The position numbers and the translations under genes are program-made. Positions 25,807 to 44,588 of a DNA stretch of 64,000 nucleotides are shown here, one piece after another; position 1 is the stretch's first letter; every line of letters starts with the position of its first letter. Source of the stretch: Lamellibrachia columna (lineage: Eukaryota > Annelida > Polychaeta > Sabellida > Siboglinidae); contig OY759265.1 in assembly GCA_963662155.1 (NCBI GenBank), positions 7,875,642 to 7,939,641 of the forward strand. The letters run 5' to 3'. The notes under the pieces were generated by a model that worked only from the letters and a program-made list of their open reading frames with translations, made no database searches and was not told where the DNA came from.

Positions 25807-27324
25807 CCAATACCCTGTATGTAGCGAAATATATATGTCGTTTACTAACCCAATAGTTCATATCCTAATATTTTTAAAAGAGAAACAAGAATGTGTCAGA
25901 CTGCAACTCGTGTGTACATATCGGTTTACACGGAGTTTATTTGACGAAAACATTAACTACATTGTATCGTTCTCGGTGGCGAAATGGTTCGCTAACTAAT
26001 AATGTGACATGCAAAATAATACATGTGGTGTACAGCCAGCGTTGATGTAGCCATAAGCCACGTGTGATACATAAGGATTTCCTTTGTTGTCCGTGACAGG
26101 AGCTGCGTGACCGTGGTCTGAAGCTCGGCGTTGTGTCCAACTTTGACGACCGACTCGAGGATACCCTGCTCACGCACCGTCTCCTGCACTATTTCGACTT
26201 CGTCGTGACGACCGTCAGCGCCCGCAGCGAGAAGCCCGACCCGGCCATCTTCCACGCGGCGCTGGACATCGCCAAGGTGAGCGCAAGGCTATCTGTTTTT
26301 TTCCATTGTGTGCGCAAACTTCTAGAAGGTTCTCATAAAATGGCGGAGTGACTCCGAGTGGGAGATTAATGCGTATCCCGTCTTGTACGTGATCAACATT
26401 TTTGTTAAACCGACCCTGCTTGTATTTCCTACAAACTAAATAACATATGGAAGTTCTAATAAAAAGGTCCCCCAGATTGTCATTCTTTGGGGTCATCGTC
26501 GAGATTGTCTTGTTTTAGGGAGCGTATAACTGGCCCCTCACAAAAGAACTGGGAAAGAAGCTGAACGGGAGTTACACTACAATGCTCTGAAAGCAATAGG
26601 CTGACAGAGAAAGAACTTGGTCGCGACATAGGCAAGCTCCCAAACAAGATTCGAACGAGACGCCTCCACCTTAGCAAGTCACTGCTGTCACCATAAAGAT
26701 GAACCACCATCGATATTCATCTCGTGGACACCCATTCACAGCAAGAAAACATAGGGAAACCAAAACAGAGGGAAAAAATGTAAATGATGCACCAAACTGA
26801 TTTGCGATAACCCAAATGTTGAAGGACCTGACTTCCATCCCTAACGAACAACCGACTTTTCTGAAAAAGACTCACCAATGCTCCCCTCCCACCGACCAAT
26901 GAGGACGATGACCCCCCCCCCCCCCCGCCCACCGAATTTCCAATATGCTGCGTGTCTGTTTGCAACAAAGCCAGATATTTTACACGTTCATTCGCTTTAA
27001 TTGTGTAGTCTATGTGTTGTTTTAGTTGATACGATACGTTCGCCCACGGTACGGTTCGATCTGTGTCATCTGAAATGTGTTACCTGTCGATAGATTGATC
27101 CGGGAGATGCTGGTCACGTGGGCGATGACGTCATCGAGGACTACTGGGCAGCGCGTAACGTTGGCATGCACGCCTTCCTGCTTGACCGGAAAGGCGATGC
27201 GCCACGCCGAGCAATGGCGGCTAACGTGGCGGTCCGACCGAGCTGCGTTATGCGGGAACTAGACGAACTGGTCAAGATCCTGGATTCTGATTTTACGGCC
27301 GTCGCCGAGACATTGACTTGGTGA
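24592..27324 (+). CDS. HDHD3: Haloacid dehalogenase-like hydrolase domain-containing protein 3
   Basis: Three exons, 24592-24951, 26100-26276 and 27094-27324, all phase 0, encode 255 residues (human HDHD3 has about 250). HAD-fold landmarks are in order: motif I LLTFDVTNTLL with Asp10; cap-domain block GLTTKQWW; motif II VVSNFDDR (131-138); motif III Lys165 in EKPDP; motif IV HVGDDVIEDY (187-196). The usual DxD acid/base Asp two residues after Asp10 is Thr12 here; as I recall the human protein has Lys at that site, so this is a family trait and argues against ordinary HAD phosphatase chemistry. No signal peptide. The substrate is unknown. The chosen ATG directly precedes the conserved hydrophobic strand. 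Coding GC is well above that of the introns. Intron 1 holds an RTE-like LINE end. Confidence 0.93.
24982..25262. repeat. Mixed TA / TATG microsatellite in HDHD3 intron 1
   Basis: Alternating TATG/GGAT runs and TA runs fill the start of the intron up to the LINE tail. Confidence 0.85.
25261..25690 (-). mobile_element. RTE-like non-LTR retrotransposon 3' end
   Basis: On the minus strand 25678-25274 an open frame of 134 residues has the blocks RCLRKILRMYWPNKISN, ELHERTGM, RRWKWIGHVCRM and GGKRARGRPKETWRR. These are the conserved tail found after the reverse transcriptase in many animal LINEs. The frame stops at the 3' end, where a (TAAG)n tail (25261-25276 on the + strand as TTAC) gives the short-repeat terminus typical of RTE-type elements. 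The rest is missing: a 5'-truncated insertion, opposite to the host gene. Confidence 0.85.
25712..25803. repeat. (CGCA)n / (CA)n compound microsatellite
   Basis: About 13 CGCA units followed by about 18 CA units, just beyond the truncated end of the LINE in HDHD3 intron 1. Open frames on both strands are repeat artefacts. Confidence 0.95.
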
Positions 27325-29066
27325 ACGGTATTTATCACCCGGCCAACGACTGGTAGATGATACAGGGCCTCATTACGACGTCCAAAACATCCGCTTTATC
27401 CTATGTTTGGTGTAACGATTGTTACCTTTACACTCACCAATGGAGCAGACCCGAAAAGTAGCAGTGACCAGTCACATTGACCAGTCACATGTGTATGACA
27501 CCGACTGGTCGAAACCGGCCAATGGCCCATTCATCGATTGTGTGGCCACGCTACACACACAGTTTCGTTACGTTCAGTGTTTGCTACAATATAAGGACAT
27601 TCGTGTTTTTGCACAACGTAGTAATAAAAATATGCCGTATGTAGTTATGTTGTGGGTAAATGCATATATGACGTATCTCTGATTTTGTATGCTGTTTAAC
27701 TAACTTAACTGACATGATAAATTCTAGCAATTGTCATGCGTGATGAGAGAATAAACAAGTATGGTTTTATAATTAGTAGCTGTTTTTCGTCTTATTTAGC
27801 TAGATAGCGTGGCGCTTGGAGAGTACGTAGATAAACAAATGTTTTATCCTAACTACAAACTACAACCTCGCTTTAGTTATTTTCCAATGGAAGGGGAGTG
27901 ACATGTGTTCCAGTCTATTTTAGATCAAAGCAGTTGCTATCACACACCATACCCTATAGAAATGTTAGTATAATTATTATTCTGTAGAAATGTTAATATA
28001 TTATACTAAAATTTCTACAATGTATGTACCGAGACATTTCTGAGCTTTGGGTTCCTTGCCAGCAACAGCCAAGTTTCTTCATGCTGCTGCTGATCTCTGT
28101 CAGATGCCGTAATGCAGTCCACTGGATGGATTATATCAGCTCTCCGCCTCTGCCGTTCTTCTCGCTAAATAGAAATGTTGTCACAGTATAGTCACATACG
28201 TCAACAATAGTGTTACCGGCAGACAGGTATCGAAGCATGGCTGGTCAATACCTATTGCCATTCGGAGACTGGACGGCTGCTATAGGGAACGTAAGTCTCG
28301 TGACCTAGTTTTAGCTCTGGAGTCCACTGGCGACCTCAGCTGGTTCAGTGCCTGTGTAAAGAATATTTAGTTTTTGGGTGTATTCACAGAACTGACACCA
28401 ACGGTGTAATTTTTTTCTGGTTTCAGACCGATAAAAAGATGTAAAATGTGTGTGAGAAGCTTTGTATGTCAAAATGTTCACGGTAATTTGAGTTATTTAC
28501 AACTGGATATACCATGTATTATCGCACTGCCGACATATAAAAATCTTTATGCAAAATAACAACACAAGTCCAGCGTAGATTGAAATAGGCCAAATAATGA
28601 CATTAAGATTTATTAATTAAGGAGCAGGAAATTAGGCAAGCATACACCATCAAAATAAGATACATCCAATAATCTCAGCAAGCATACCGGCCCCCAAAAG
28701 GTGTTTACACATAATTAGTAAATCATGCCTATCAGCTACCCACTACCAGTACTATATGTACCACTACTGACTTATATATATATACAATTCACATGGTATC
28801 GGTGGGGTCACTCCGCCGTGAATTAACCATACACATACATGTACAAACAGAAAGGCTGGGGTACTAGATCCCCCAGCCAAACAGGATAAATGAAAAAAGT
28901 GGGCTAACCACCCAACATTCGTGAACAATTCATAATGAAAATTATGGTAACACAACACACAATGTATAAAGGTGTTACATATCTAGACATTAGTCAATCA
29001 ATAACTACTAACACATCAGACCGAGAGGTAGGGCCAAACAGCCACATAAATGTATCTGCTTACTTT
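27325..29066. other. HDHD3 3' UTR and intergenic DNA
   Basis: No gene, RNA or mobile element was recognised here with confidence. Short open frames lack any familiar motif. Confidence 0.45.
27750..27755 (+). terminator. Possible polyadenylation signal of HDHD3
   Basis: AATAAA lies about 425 bp after the stop; another candidate is at 27623-27628. Neither is confirmed. Confidence 0.3.
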
Positions 29067-30452
29067 CCTTCTGATCAACAAACATTGTGATTAGAATAAG
29101 TATTGTCTATTTATAAGTTCTTATGACTGTAGGAACTTTAAATATTTTACTTGTCATTATTTACAATAATATGAACATTGATACAGAAACATTTGTGTTG
29201 CATGAATTACAAAGCTTCTGCTGTGACCTCATCTGGCTACAGGTGGAGACCACCTTTGTTATTAGAGTCCACAATATAATACAGCATCAAAGACAGTGAA
29301 TAGAAAATAATTAAATACATAGTTTCAATGCTGTTTACTGTGAATTATGTACGATGTTCTGCAAAAGGTAATAATGTCATTCCCAACTGACTAGTACACA
29401 GTACATTGTAATAACTGTATCTTCCACACTGTTAAATGACCAATCACTTACAAGGTAATCTTTGTGCACATGTATTCCTCTTCCTCGGTTTTGGCAATGA
29501 AGTTAATTGGACCTGAATTTTTACTGTAAAATCCCACAAGACACAATTCTTTCAAATAGTTCATACATTGTTCATACACTATACAAATGTGAAACATATT
29601 TGAGATGGTCGCTCTACTAACATCAAACTGCTCAGAGAAGTCCAAATCCCTGCAGCCAAGACAGAACTTCAGCAGAATAAGCATAATCTAGTCTTGAAAT
29701 TAAAACTTTCCAGCCTGCATGGTAGTCCTTAAAACAAATTTTATTTCAACTATGGAAGCGAATCAGGAATATCCAATAAGTCATTATTCATAATGAATTT
29801 ACAGAAACACTGACACAATTTGTGCTGCGAGATATACTATTGTACTGTGTCATCTGTGCAGATAATATAGAGACAAATGAGAATGCATCGAAAATTACAA
29901 TCTTCAATTCCTTCTTTACACAGTATTATGTGAGTTAACATGTTACTTAAATGAATCAATAGCTTTGTAATAAATTGTATATATGTGTTTTATGAATGGG
30001 CAGTCTTGACATATTGAGTGCGTGGTGTGTGCCACGCGCGCACACATACACACACGCACGCACGCACGCACGCACGCACGCACACCTTGTAAGTGATTGG
30101 ACATTTAACAGTGTGGAAGGTATAGTTATTTATTGTGTACTAGTCAATTGGGATTGACATTACTACATTTTGCAGAACATTTTACATAATTTACAGTATC
30201 CAGCATTGAAACTATATATTTAATTATTTTCTATTCACTGTCTTTGATATTGTGGACTCTAATAATGGTGGTCTCCATTTGTAACTATAACCCACCAGAT
30301 TCAGTCACAGCAGAAGCTTCGTAATTCATGTAATACAATGTTTCAGTATAAATTTTAATATTATTCTAAATAATGACACAGTGTGTCTACAATCATAAGA
30401 ACTTATAAATAGACAATACTTATTCCAATCACAATGTTTGTTGATCGGAAGG
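29067..30452. repeat. Long foldback repeat: two ~380-bp inverted arms
   Basis: Arm 29067-29459 matches the reverse complement of 30086-30452. Paired blocks include ctgatcaacaaacattgtga with its inverse near 30426-30448, a 'gtattgtctatttataagtt' block, a 'ggagaccacc' block and the 'ccaatcacttacaagg' inner edge. Identity is high but not complete. The 626-bp loop holds the helix-turn-helix fragment and a CGCA run at 30055-30082. Confidence 0.88.
29448..29684 (-). pseudogene. Transposase-like helix-turn-helix fragment
   Basis: The minus-strand frame reads LLKFCLGCRDLDFSEQFDVS, then RATISNMFHICI. This resembles the helix-turn-helix (HTH_Tnp_4-like) that precedes DDE_Tnp_4 nuclease domains in animal DNA transposons of the IS4EU/ISL2EU kind. 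No DDE domain was seen, so it is a remnant inside the foldback repeat. The family call is by pattern only. Confidence 0.5.
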
Positions 30453-31229
30453 AACAACTGTGTCAGACAACCCTGAAAAGTCAGAAATGTAATTTCCCAA
30501 ATATATGTCCCTGCAAAAATTATTTAAATATCGGATCTCGCTTCAGATATTAAAAACATACTACAGATTATCGCTAAAGCTACTCATTTAGACGTGTGGA
30601 ATCAGTCGAGAAATCTTAAAATATTTATGCCTAACAATGTGTCTAAACGCACAAAAGCCCACAAAGCTAGTCTCGTTACCCGCCATGTTGGTTTTATGCA
30701 AATTTGCCCATAGTTACCCATAAATGCTCACTTCCGGCCCCCAATGACACGCTGTCCACTATCGCATTTCACACATAAACACATTTGAAAGTAAAACTGA
30801 AAATAAACAACAACACATAATATTTTTTGTATGTTATTTATTAAATCAACTAGCATTAAAATGTGATAATACTAATACCAATAGTTTATTTTATAATGAC
30901 ATAGGTACATTTAACGTGTTATGGTGTGCACAACTTGGGAGCCGGAAATGCATTATCTCGTCAACTATCGCTTCGAAACGAGAATCACTTGTATCCCTTA
31001 GATCAGTGGTCCCTTATAGTAGATATACGATGTCACGCGCGGATCCTGTAGAAATGTCAGTGCAGAATTACACCTGTTTCCGAGTAACCCGCTAGGTGGG
31101 GTAACTGTTTGGTCTCGCTGAGAATCTGCAAATATCACTGGAAATTTATATGTTAGCAGCTAATTTCTACATACTCCGATAACATTACATGGTTTAAGAA
31201 ATATCGGTTTGTTATAGAGCAGTAAAGAA
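30453..31229. other. Intergenic DNA, no gene seen
   Basis: AT-rich sequence between the foldback repeat and the CR1-like remnant. Nothing recognisable on either strand. Confidence 0.4.
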
Positions 31230-31820
31230 AAATCACGAAATTTGCAGATGACACAAAGGTATTCAGAAAGGTTACTAATGATACAGATAAACAAAGTTTA
31301 CAGGATGATCTAGATAAATTAGTTAAATGGTCAGAAAATGGAAAATGTTATTCAATTTTGTGTAGTGTAAATGTATACACATAGGACATGGAAACATGGA
31401 CGAAGAATGTAAAATGGGGGATGCTGTACTAGGTAGAACCACACAAGAAAAGGACTTAGGAGTAACATTTAGTGCTGACGTGAAAGTTTCAGAGCAATGT
31501 GGGATTGCTGCTTCGAAAGAAAATCAAATTCTAGGGTTAATTAGGAGAACTATCATGTATAAGGAGAAACAGCTAATTGTACCCCTGGACAAATCAATAG
31601 TTAGACCACATTTGGAATATTGTATTCAAGCATGGAGGCCGTATCATAAAAAGGGACATAGATAAGCTAGAAAGAATACAACGAAGAGCAACTAAAATTA
31701 TTCCAGAATTGAGAGACCTTAGTTACGAAAGTCGCTTATTACAATGTGGTTTGACAACACTAGAGACCAGGAGACTAAGAGGAGATCAAATAGAAGTGTT
31801 TAAAATAGTGATCTATTAGG
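31230..31820 (+). pseudogene. CR1-like LINE reverse transcriptase remnant
   Basis: A frame with KFADDTKVF (the reverse-transcriptase FADD motif, 31241-31252) leads to EKDLGVTFSADVKVSEQC, QILGLIRRTIMYKEKQLIVP and [16 protein letters not shown] +1 shift at about 31650 then moves to DIDKLERIQRRATKIIPELR and LETRRLRGDQIEVFK. The frame is also broken near 31384. It is therefore dead. Relatives of the same tail lie on the minus strand in NAGLU introns. Confidence 0.88.
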
Positions 31821-33231
31821 CAATCTTGTTAAATCTTGCTAAACCCTAGTCAGGTGCTGGAAGGCGTATTTCTCTAGAATTTTAGACATACCTTAGTATA
31901 CTGAGCCTCCTAATGGAAACTAATCGAGTCTAATGTAGACTTAAATTACTCATTATAAATTGACTTCAGGACACTGTTTTCCAAACAAACACTGCAAAGG
32001 GTTACCAGCAAACAAGGGCCCGAAATCCAATGTCAGGCGTTTACACATGTATGAAACAGTACATTCTAGTGCATGGCCGCTCGGCATTTTATATGATTTA
32101 CACGTGACATTGTGATCGTTCCCTGTGGTCAAGCGCGCTGCTTCCATAAATATCAGCAGGCGTGTAATATGGCGTGATAAACAATGGCCTGTCTCGTCGG
32201 ACGAAGAACATACACCGGGGAATCCTTACTGCAAAGTGCAATTGTGTTTCATCCACTACAGCTACAGTAGTTTTGTTTGTGCATAAACACAGTCAACCAT
32301 ATTTAATGCAACTAGTTCCCACAGGCGTCAACCGTTTATTTAGGAATACTGTAGCTCGTTTACTGCTTCTGCGTTTCAGGATGCACGTGTCAATAAGCAA
32401 ACCACCGGGAAAATAATTTGTTTAATGTGATACCAAAGCCCTTTACTGAAAATGCTGCAGTTTATTCCACTATACCGTGTTTTGACCAAAGTTAATATAC
32501 ACATTATTTCGCAGTATATATTATATACTTCAGTTTGGTATCAGTTATTTTATTTGTACCTAAAATAGGGTATGCATTTTATGAGTAAATCCATGGATAA
32601 TCTATACACGGTATACAGTGTTACATAAAAAAAACAGTTATTTAAATATCGCCGTCGTTTAAAGTCGACCCGTGCTGCACATAGTGTACTGGGTTTGCCA
32701 TCGGAAGAACAGCTGCGAGACCTGTCAACGATGCGAGACTTCACAACTGTTCGTCGGATCAACGGCGCTAACGTAGTTCCGCCGAATTGCTATTAATAGC
32801 GATTTCATTACATGCGTAGGCGAGATGTATTGCCAAGAACACAAAGCGACATAGGTCATATACATCATATTATGGTCAAGTGGCATTCATCGAAATTCAA
32901 TAAAACATTGTATGAAACGGTTTATAAGATTTGTTTTAGCTAGTCACTCGACACAAACCAAACGTGCTTTCTTCGGCCAAAGGGTATCGCTGTCTGTGTA
33001 ATAGTGGACGCGATCAGTTGGCACCAGTTGGCTCCATGCAGCACCGTAACGTGGCCGCAGGTTCACACATAGGCCGCAGGCTCATTCATGTATGCGCCAA
33101 CATATTCTGGCTCGCATCTTGGTCATGACAATTAATTCACACCGTTGCCTCAAGGCATGTTCATGATCAGAATGCAACTTCGTGTCTGTGACTCGTACAT
33201 TATCCGTGGCCATCGTATCCATGACCACAGT
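31821..33231. other. Intergenic DNA and caveolin 3' UTR
   Basis: No open frame here has recognisable motifs. The part next to 33232 should be the caveolin 3' UTR on the minus strand. Confidence 0.45.
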
Positions 33232-39805
<6,574 letters not shown>

Positions 39806-42147
39806 CGGCGTGATGCCAACAGCTAAACTCCACCAGGCGATGCAGAGCGCCGAAAATCCCCGCTGTACGTTGGCGAAAAGAGACGGCTGGCGTTGGGCCC
39901 GGATGCTACCAAGTGCGGGCTACTGCAGGGGTGGCTGGCCTCGCGGTGTCGCGGCCTTACCGAATGTCACGACGGAGTCTGTCAGGTTTCGGCGTTCGCC
40001 GTTTTTCTCCGTAAACGAAATGATTGAGGTTGTCAAAAGGCTTGCGAGTAGACACACAATATGCGGATCGTTGTGAAAGTGGATACGTTTTCTATCGCCT
40101 CTTGATGTTATGCGATCCTATATTGGCGATAAACGACGGAACGAGTGTGAATTGTAACTATACTGTTACAGCATTGATTACAGTGCGGATAGTAAATGAC
40201 TTCCGGTGTTACACCTGTACATGAATTATAACGGTCAATCTACAAAATTAGTTAATTATAACTCAAATAAAACACGTACGTTTCGGAGGCTTTGTTATAA
40301 AAAAGGATGGCCTGACCTACTAAAAGTATACCTACTGGTTTAACGAATCGTTTGTACAGTTTAACCCAATACAAAAACGACACGTTGGGGTCGGATCGCT
40401 AGATGTTATGCAATAATAATTATATAATGTCATCAAAAATCTCCGATATCCGTTGATGCGGCGTTGCATATGGCAGTCTGGGTTCACTTAGGCCTACATA
40501 TCGCGTTTGAACGTGGCGATATCTGACAACCCCTTTTTACTGATGTTGGATCACCAGCCGCCCTGTTTATGTAATCGTTCCTCCAGACACTGCCTTAAAT
40601 AACACGTGGTGTTATTTATTTAATAGTGGTGGTTAATAATTATGCTTTTTAGTTGAATATTCACAATAACCCATTTTCCAGAAAGCCCCAAAAATCATTA
40701 TTCGTCATCAATCACCATCATCGTCATCGTCATCGTCATCGTCGTCGTCGCCACCGCCACCGTCACCGTCATCGTCATCATCACCGTCATCGTCACCGTC
40801 ACCGTCGTCATCGCCATCGCCATCGTCGTCGCCATCACCATCATCATCATCACCATCACCATCACCATCACCATCACCATCACTATCGATCAAGGACGAC
40901 GACGGGTGGCGGCGGCGGTGACGACGATGACGACGACAAAATCAGACACTAGGGACAAGGTACACGTTGAACCATATATAATATAAAAAAATATTAATAA
41001 TATAAAATACTTCTATTGCGCTAGATTCCTCGGGAGATCCAAGCTCAGCAGCGCACCAAAACAAAAGGGGTTAAGCAGTTCATAATCGATAAGTAGTTCC
41101 AGTTGTAAACAGCTGGATTGGTACGCTGGGGGGGGGGCTATGGAGAACAAGCAAGTTTAAACAGGTTAGTGTTTAGTTTACGGCGAAATGTTGTTATATT
41201 TCCTACAGACTTAACACTAACATGGAGTGAGTTCCACAGAGTCGGTGAAGCAACTGAAAAAGCTCAAGTTCTGATATTTGTCTTAACACTGGGAATAAAG
41301 AGTAGATTAAAATTAGATGGTCGAAGCTGTCTAGGCTGCCTTGCAGGAGTGAGCAAAAGAAAAAGCAATAAGAGAATTAAATGAAAACCAGTGATTGGCA
41401 AAACGGGACGGGATTTTTATACACCAGAAAAAGTACAACAAAAAGGAAGCAAACGTTAACATTGACATAAAATTATTATTATTATTAATTATTATGCTTT
41501 CCTCTCAGATGGTTATCACGCGTGTCTCACTTACCCTAATACTGTTGGCTGGGTGGCCTGCCAGGAGCTATCCTTTGCCCAAAATAAATGTGATCTATCA
41601 CATTCACCATATATGGAATTGTAAACATCATTCATGCTGCTAAAGTAGAACATTCTGTGATAAGGAATATTACAATACATCTAATATGTTGGGCATATCA
41701 TTTTAAGATTAAAACTTGCATAGTCTTGTCAGAATTCATGACGACGAAGGTGAATCAGTGAATGCCAGATGAGAAGCGATTGGCTCGCCACCTGGTGAGC
41801 ATGAGCAGATTATATAACTCTCCACCTGTGAGTGGATGGAGTCTAGTATGGACAGCGTCATCGAAGCGTGTCGGGAAAACAGTCACAGTTAGACATGGGG
41901 TTGTGTGTAAGTTTATGTCACTTACGCCATTAGAATTTGACGTACAACGAAATGGGCAATGTGTCGTTGGTTAATGCTACGAGATTTTGAACGGTTGCAA
42001 ATAGGTGTTTACTTTAGCTTGACTGTAGACGCTGTGAAATATTGCAGAATTTTGGGTTTTCGACTAGCCTCGGTTATCGCACACTTCTTCTTCCGGGTAC
42101 AAGTCAACCCTCTCTTCAAGGCTTATATAATCGGTGTGTGTGCACAC
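39806..42147. other. Caveolin upstream region and intergenic DNA
   Basis: About 250 bp directly upstream of the caveolin start are richer in CG than the surroundings and may hold promoter and 5' UTR; no TATA box was identified. An ATC/CGT-type trinucleotide array lies at 40700-40885 and a G10 run near 41130. Open frames at 40653-40952 and 41118-41384 are repeat-driven or unrecognised. Confidence 0.45.
40700..40885. repeat. Imperfect (CATCGT/CACCAT)n trinucleotide array
   Basis: Mixed ATC, CGT and CAC triplets over about 185 bp. It opens poly-His/Arg and poly-Asp/Gly frames that are artefacts. Confidence 0.92.
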
Positions 42148-43584
42148 TAGTGCCCTGCACGGGCCGGGCTTTGGGTCTAAGCCCGCGGGCCGGGCCTCTA
42201 CATAATTTTGCGAACAAAAATTAAACACATCGGGCTTGGGCCGGGCCTAGGCCTAGTGTGAGCAGGCCGGGCTTGGGCTGGGCCTGGACATAATAAAAAT
42301 ATTCATAAAAAACCCAGATTATTAATTTTATTATAAATAAAAACTTATTATAAATTGTAATTCCGGTTAATGAACGCTTAAAATTATTTATTTAGTATTA
42401 TATAGTTGCAAATTGAGACCTTCCATGGAATTATGAATGACACTAGTGTTTTATACATTGGAAAAAAATTGGAATGCAGTTTAACCTTTTTTCAACAATG
42501 GGACTTCCTATGGTATTATTTTAGTAATGTGCATTCTTTTAATAGAGACATTTCATATAAAATATATGCATAGTCGCATGCCCATATATTTGTATTGTAA
42601 TTCTTTAAACATGTACTGGCTTTCCACAACACTGTGACTGGAGTAATGGCACTTGTTTCACTGGCTTCATCACAGTTAATGCATGTTTCCCATCATTCTT
42701 CTTCAGCTCAAACTTAACTTCATATCCCTTAATCCGTAATGTCTAGACTTTGTAAACCGCATATTTTTGGCATGAATGTACCCTTTTGCATAGGTCTAAT
42801 GACCCCATACCAGGCCACTTAAGTTCACCTGGCTGGAAGCAGCCAGCCCCAAATGTTTACTTTAGACATATTTGCAGAGGCAATCAAGCCATGATTAACT
42901 ATCAACTTATCACCCTTTGACCAAACCAGTGGACATTCTATTATCTAGGTCTCCCCTCCAAACATTGCCTGCCTGAATGACCAGCCCAATGGCCACTGCC
43001 CACTGCCCAAAAGTGCCAGTATTTTTCAATTGTGTGAATTAGTCTACAATTTCCCCAGTACTGATTCATTCACACTTGTACTAATTCACACATGTCTCAA
43101 CCTGATCTGTCTCAGGCTAGTGACTGCAGGCCTGCTGGAAATGCCACTGGGTGTCAGTGCCAGTGGGTGACATAGTAGTAGCTAGTGCTAGCTACTAGCT
43201 AGACACTACTAAACAACAACTGACATTAGTATTTCAGTATAGCAACCATTATACAATGTTCATATATTATATTTTTATTTAATAAAACAATAAGTCAGTT
43301 TTACAGTTTATTTGTGTTTCGTATTTCTTATAAGATTATAGTTTTATCTTCTCTAAACTTAGCGGGCTGCAGGCTTGCGGGCCACGGGCTTACCCGTCTT
43401 TGGCCCCCGGGTATGGGCCTGAAACTTGCAGGCCGGGGTCAAACATTCAGGGCCTGGGCCTAAATTCTAGTTTGCGGGCCTGGGCCGGGCCGGGCTTGAA
43501 AAATTGCTGTGGGCCAGGCCTGGACTCTAACTGCTAATTGCGGGCCGGGCTTTGGCTCAAATTATAGGCCCGCGCAGGGCACTA
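42148..43584. mobile_element. Non-autonomous hAT-like element, copy 2, with perfect 8-bp TSD
   Basis: Starts TAGTGCCCTGCACGGGCCGG and ends CCCGCGCAGGGCACTA. The octamer GTGCACAC flanks it directly (42140-42147 and 43585-43592). It has the same GGGCCGGGC subterminal repeats as copy 1 and long internal stretches matching it, for example 'aattccggttaatgaacgct' and 'ggctggaagcagccagcccc'. No transposase. Copy 2 has DNA after 'cttccatggaatta' that copy 1 lacks. Confidence 0.92.
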
Positions 43585-43715
43585 GTGCACACATGCTAAA
43601 GTGCTGTAAGAGAAAATAATAAAATATTTGGAAGAAAGAGAAAAGATGATAGCATGCGTGTAGTACTGCAATTTGAGGAGAGGAAAAGTTGATAGCGTGA
43701 AAAATGCAATATCAA

Positions 43716-44030
43716 TTAATGTTGTAAGCTGGAGATCTTCTGTCTGAAAATCTCCAAACTTGGTGCTGTAGCTGCATTGGCTGGCAGGTTATTCAAATTG
43801 GCTATTGTACGGGGTAAAAAGCTATACTGGATGAATTGCTTAGTGATTACATGGAGTTGAAACGTGTATAAGTTGGGGAAGAGGTCCAGGGCGATTATAC
43901 CATGTAATGTCTTATAAAACATGACAAGTCAAGGCAGATGTCGGTTCTCCTTTGTTGGAGGCTGCGCCAGTGCAAGTGTTTGATCATGGTGCTGACACTT
44001 GCTTCACGGTTGTAGTTGTTACAAACCTAC
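43716..44030 (-). pseudogene. LINE reverse transcriptase C-terminal fragment
   Basis: The minus strand encodes NNYNREASVSTMIKHLHWRS and then, after a one-base shift near 43925, MFYKTLHGIIALDLFPNLY and YSFLPRTIANLNNLPANAAT. The pattern TxMLxxLxWxSLxxRR...LxxFYKxxHG...FxPRTxxxWNxLP is the usual tail of CR1/jockey-like LINEs. The frameshift makes it non-functional. It belongs to a different lineage from the 31230 copy. Confidence 0.82.
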
Positions 44031-44471
44031 AATGTCGATTGTCGCACACATCATCGCCTGGACACAAAGTGTACTTTTCATTGTGATGGAAATTATACCT
44101 GTACAATACCTGTAGAACCTACTATTTTCTTATGTATGCAACCAGGCGAATGTCAGTATTACAGTAAAACAACTTGTACATCTGAGAGTCGATCAATTTG
44201 GTAAATTAAAATTGAATAGTATATAAAGTAAAACGTATAATGCAAACACAATTTCTTTGAGCATGTTCTGCCGGAAAACATGAGAGTGAAATAGGAAGGT
44301 GGGGCATGTCCGCACACTTCGTTATTTACCACACCGCGTAGTATTTGGCTTCAAAGCTGTTCTACTGTAGCAGCTAACTCAAACATCGAACATTTGTACC
44401 CGCGAATTGAACCCAATTGAACTGTTTGCGTCGGTAGGAAATTATACACTAAAATGTTGTTTGTCCAGAAT

Positions 44472-44588
44472 ATTCATATTATTTTCTGTTGGTACAAATA
44501 TTAAATGACCTTTACCAACAATCACTCTGTGTGTTCCTGTAGCAAACGAGCTCAGAGTTCTGCCATTAAGCATCGGCAGGGTATAAAT
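44472..44588 (+). repeat. Direct repeat, copy 1 (pair with 45417-45535)
   Basis: Begins attcatattattttctgttg and ends agggtataaat. The partner 945 bp downstream differs at only a few positions. Confidence 0.93.

Noticed and set aside
30040..30082. CRISPR-like short regular repeat (CGCA run)
   Set aside because: A simple microsatellite with no spacers, in a eukaryotic context.
40653..40952. Histidine/arginine-rich frame
   Set aside because: Result of an imperfect trinucleotide array with all frames open.
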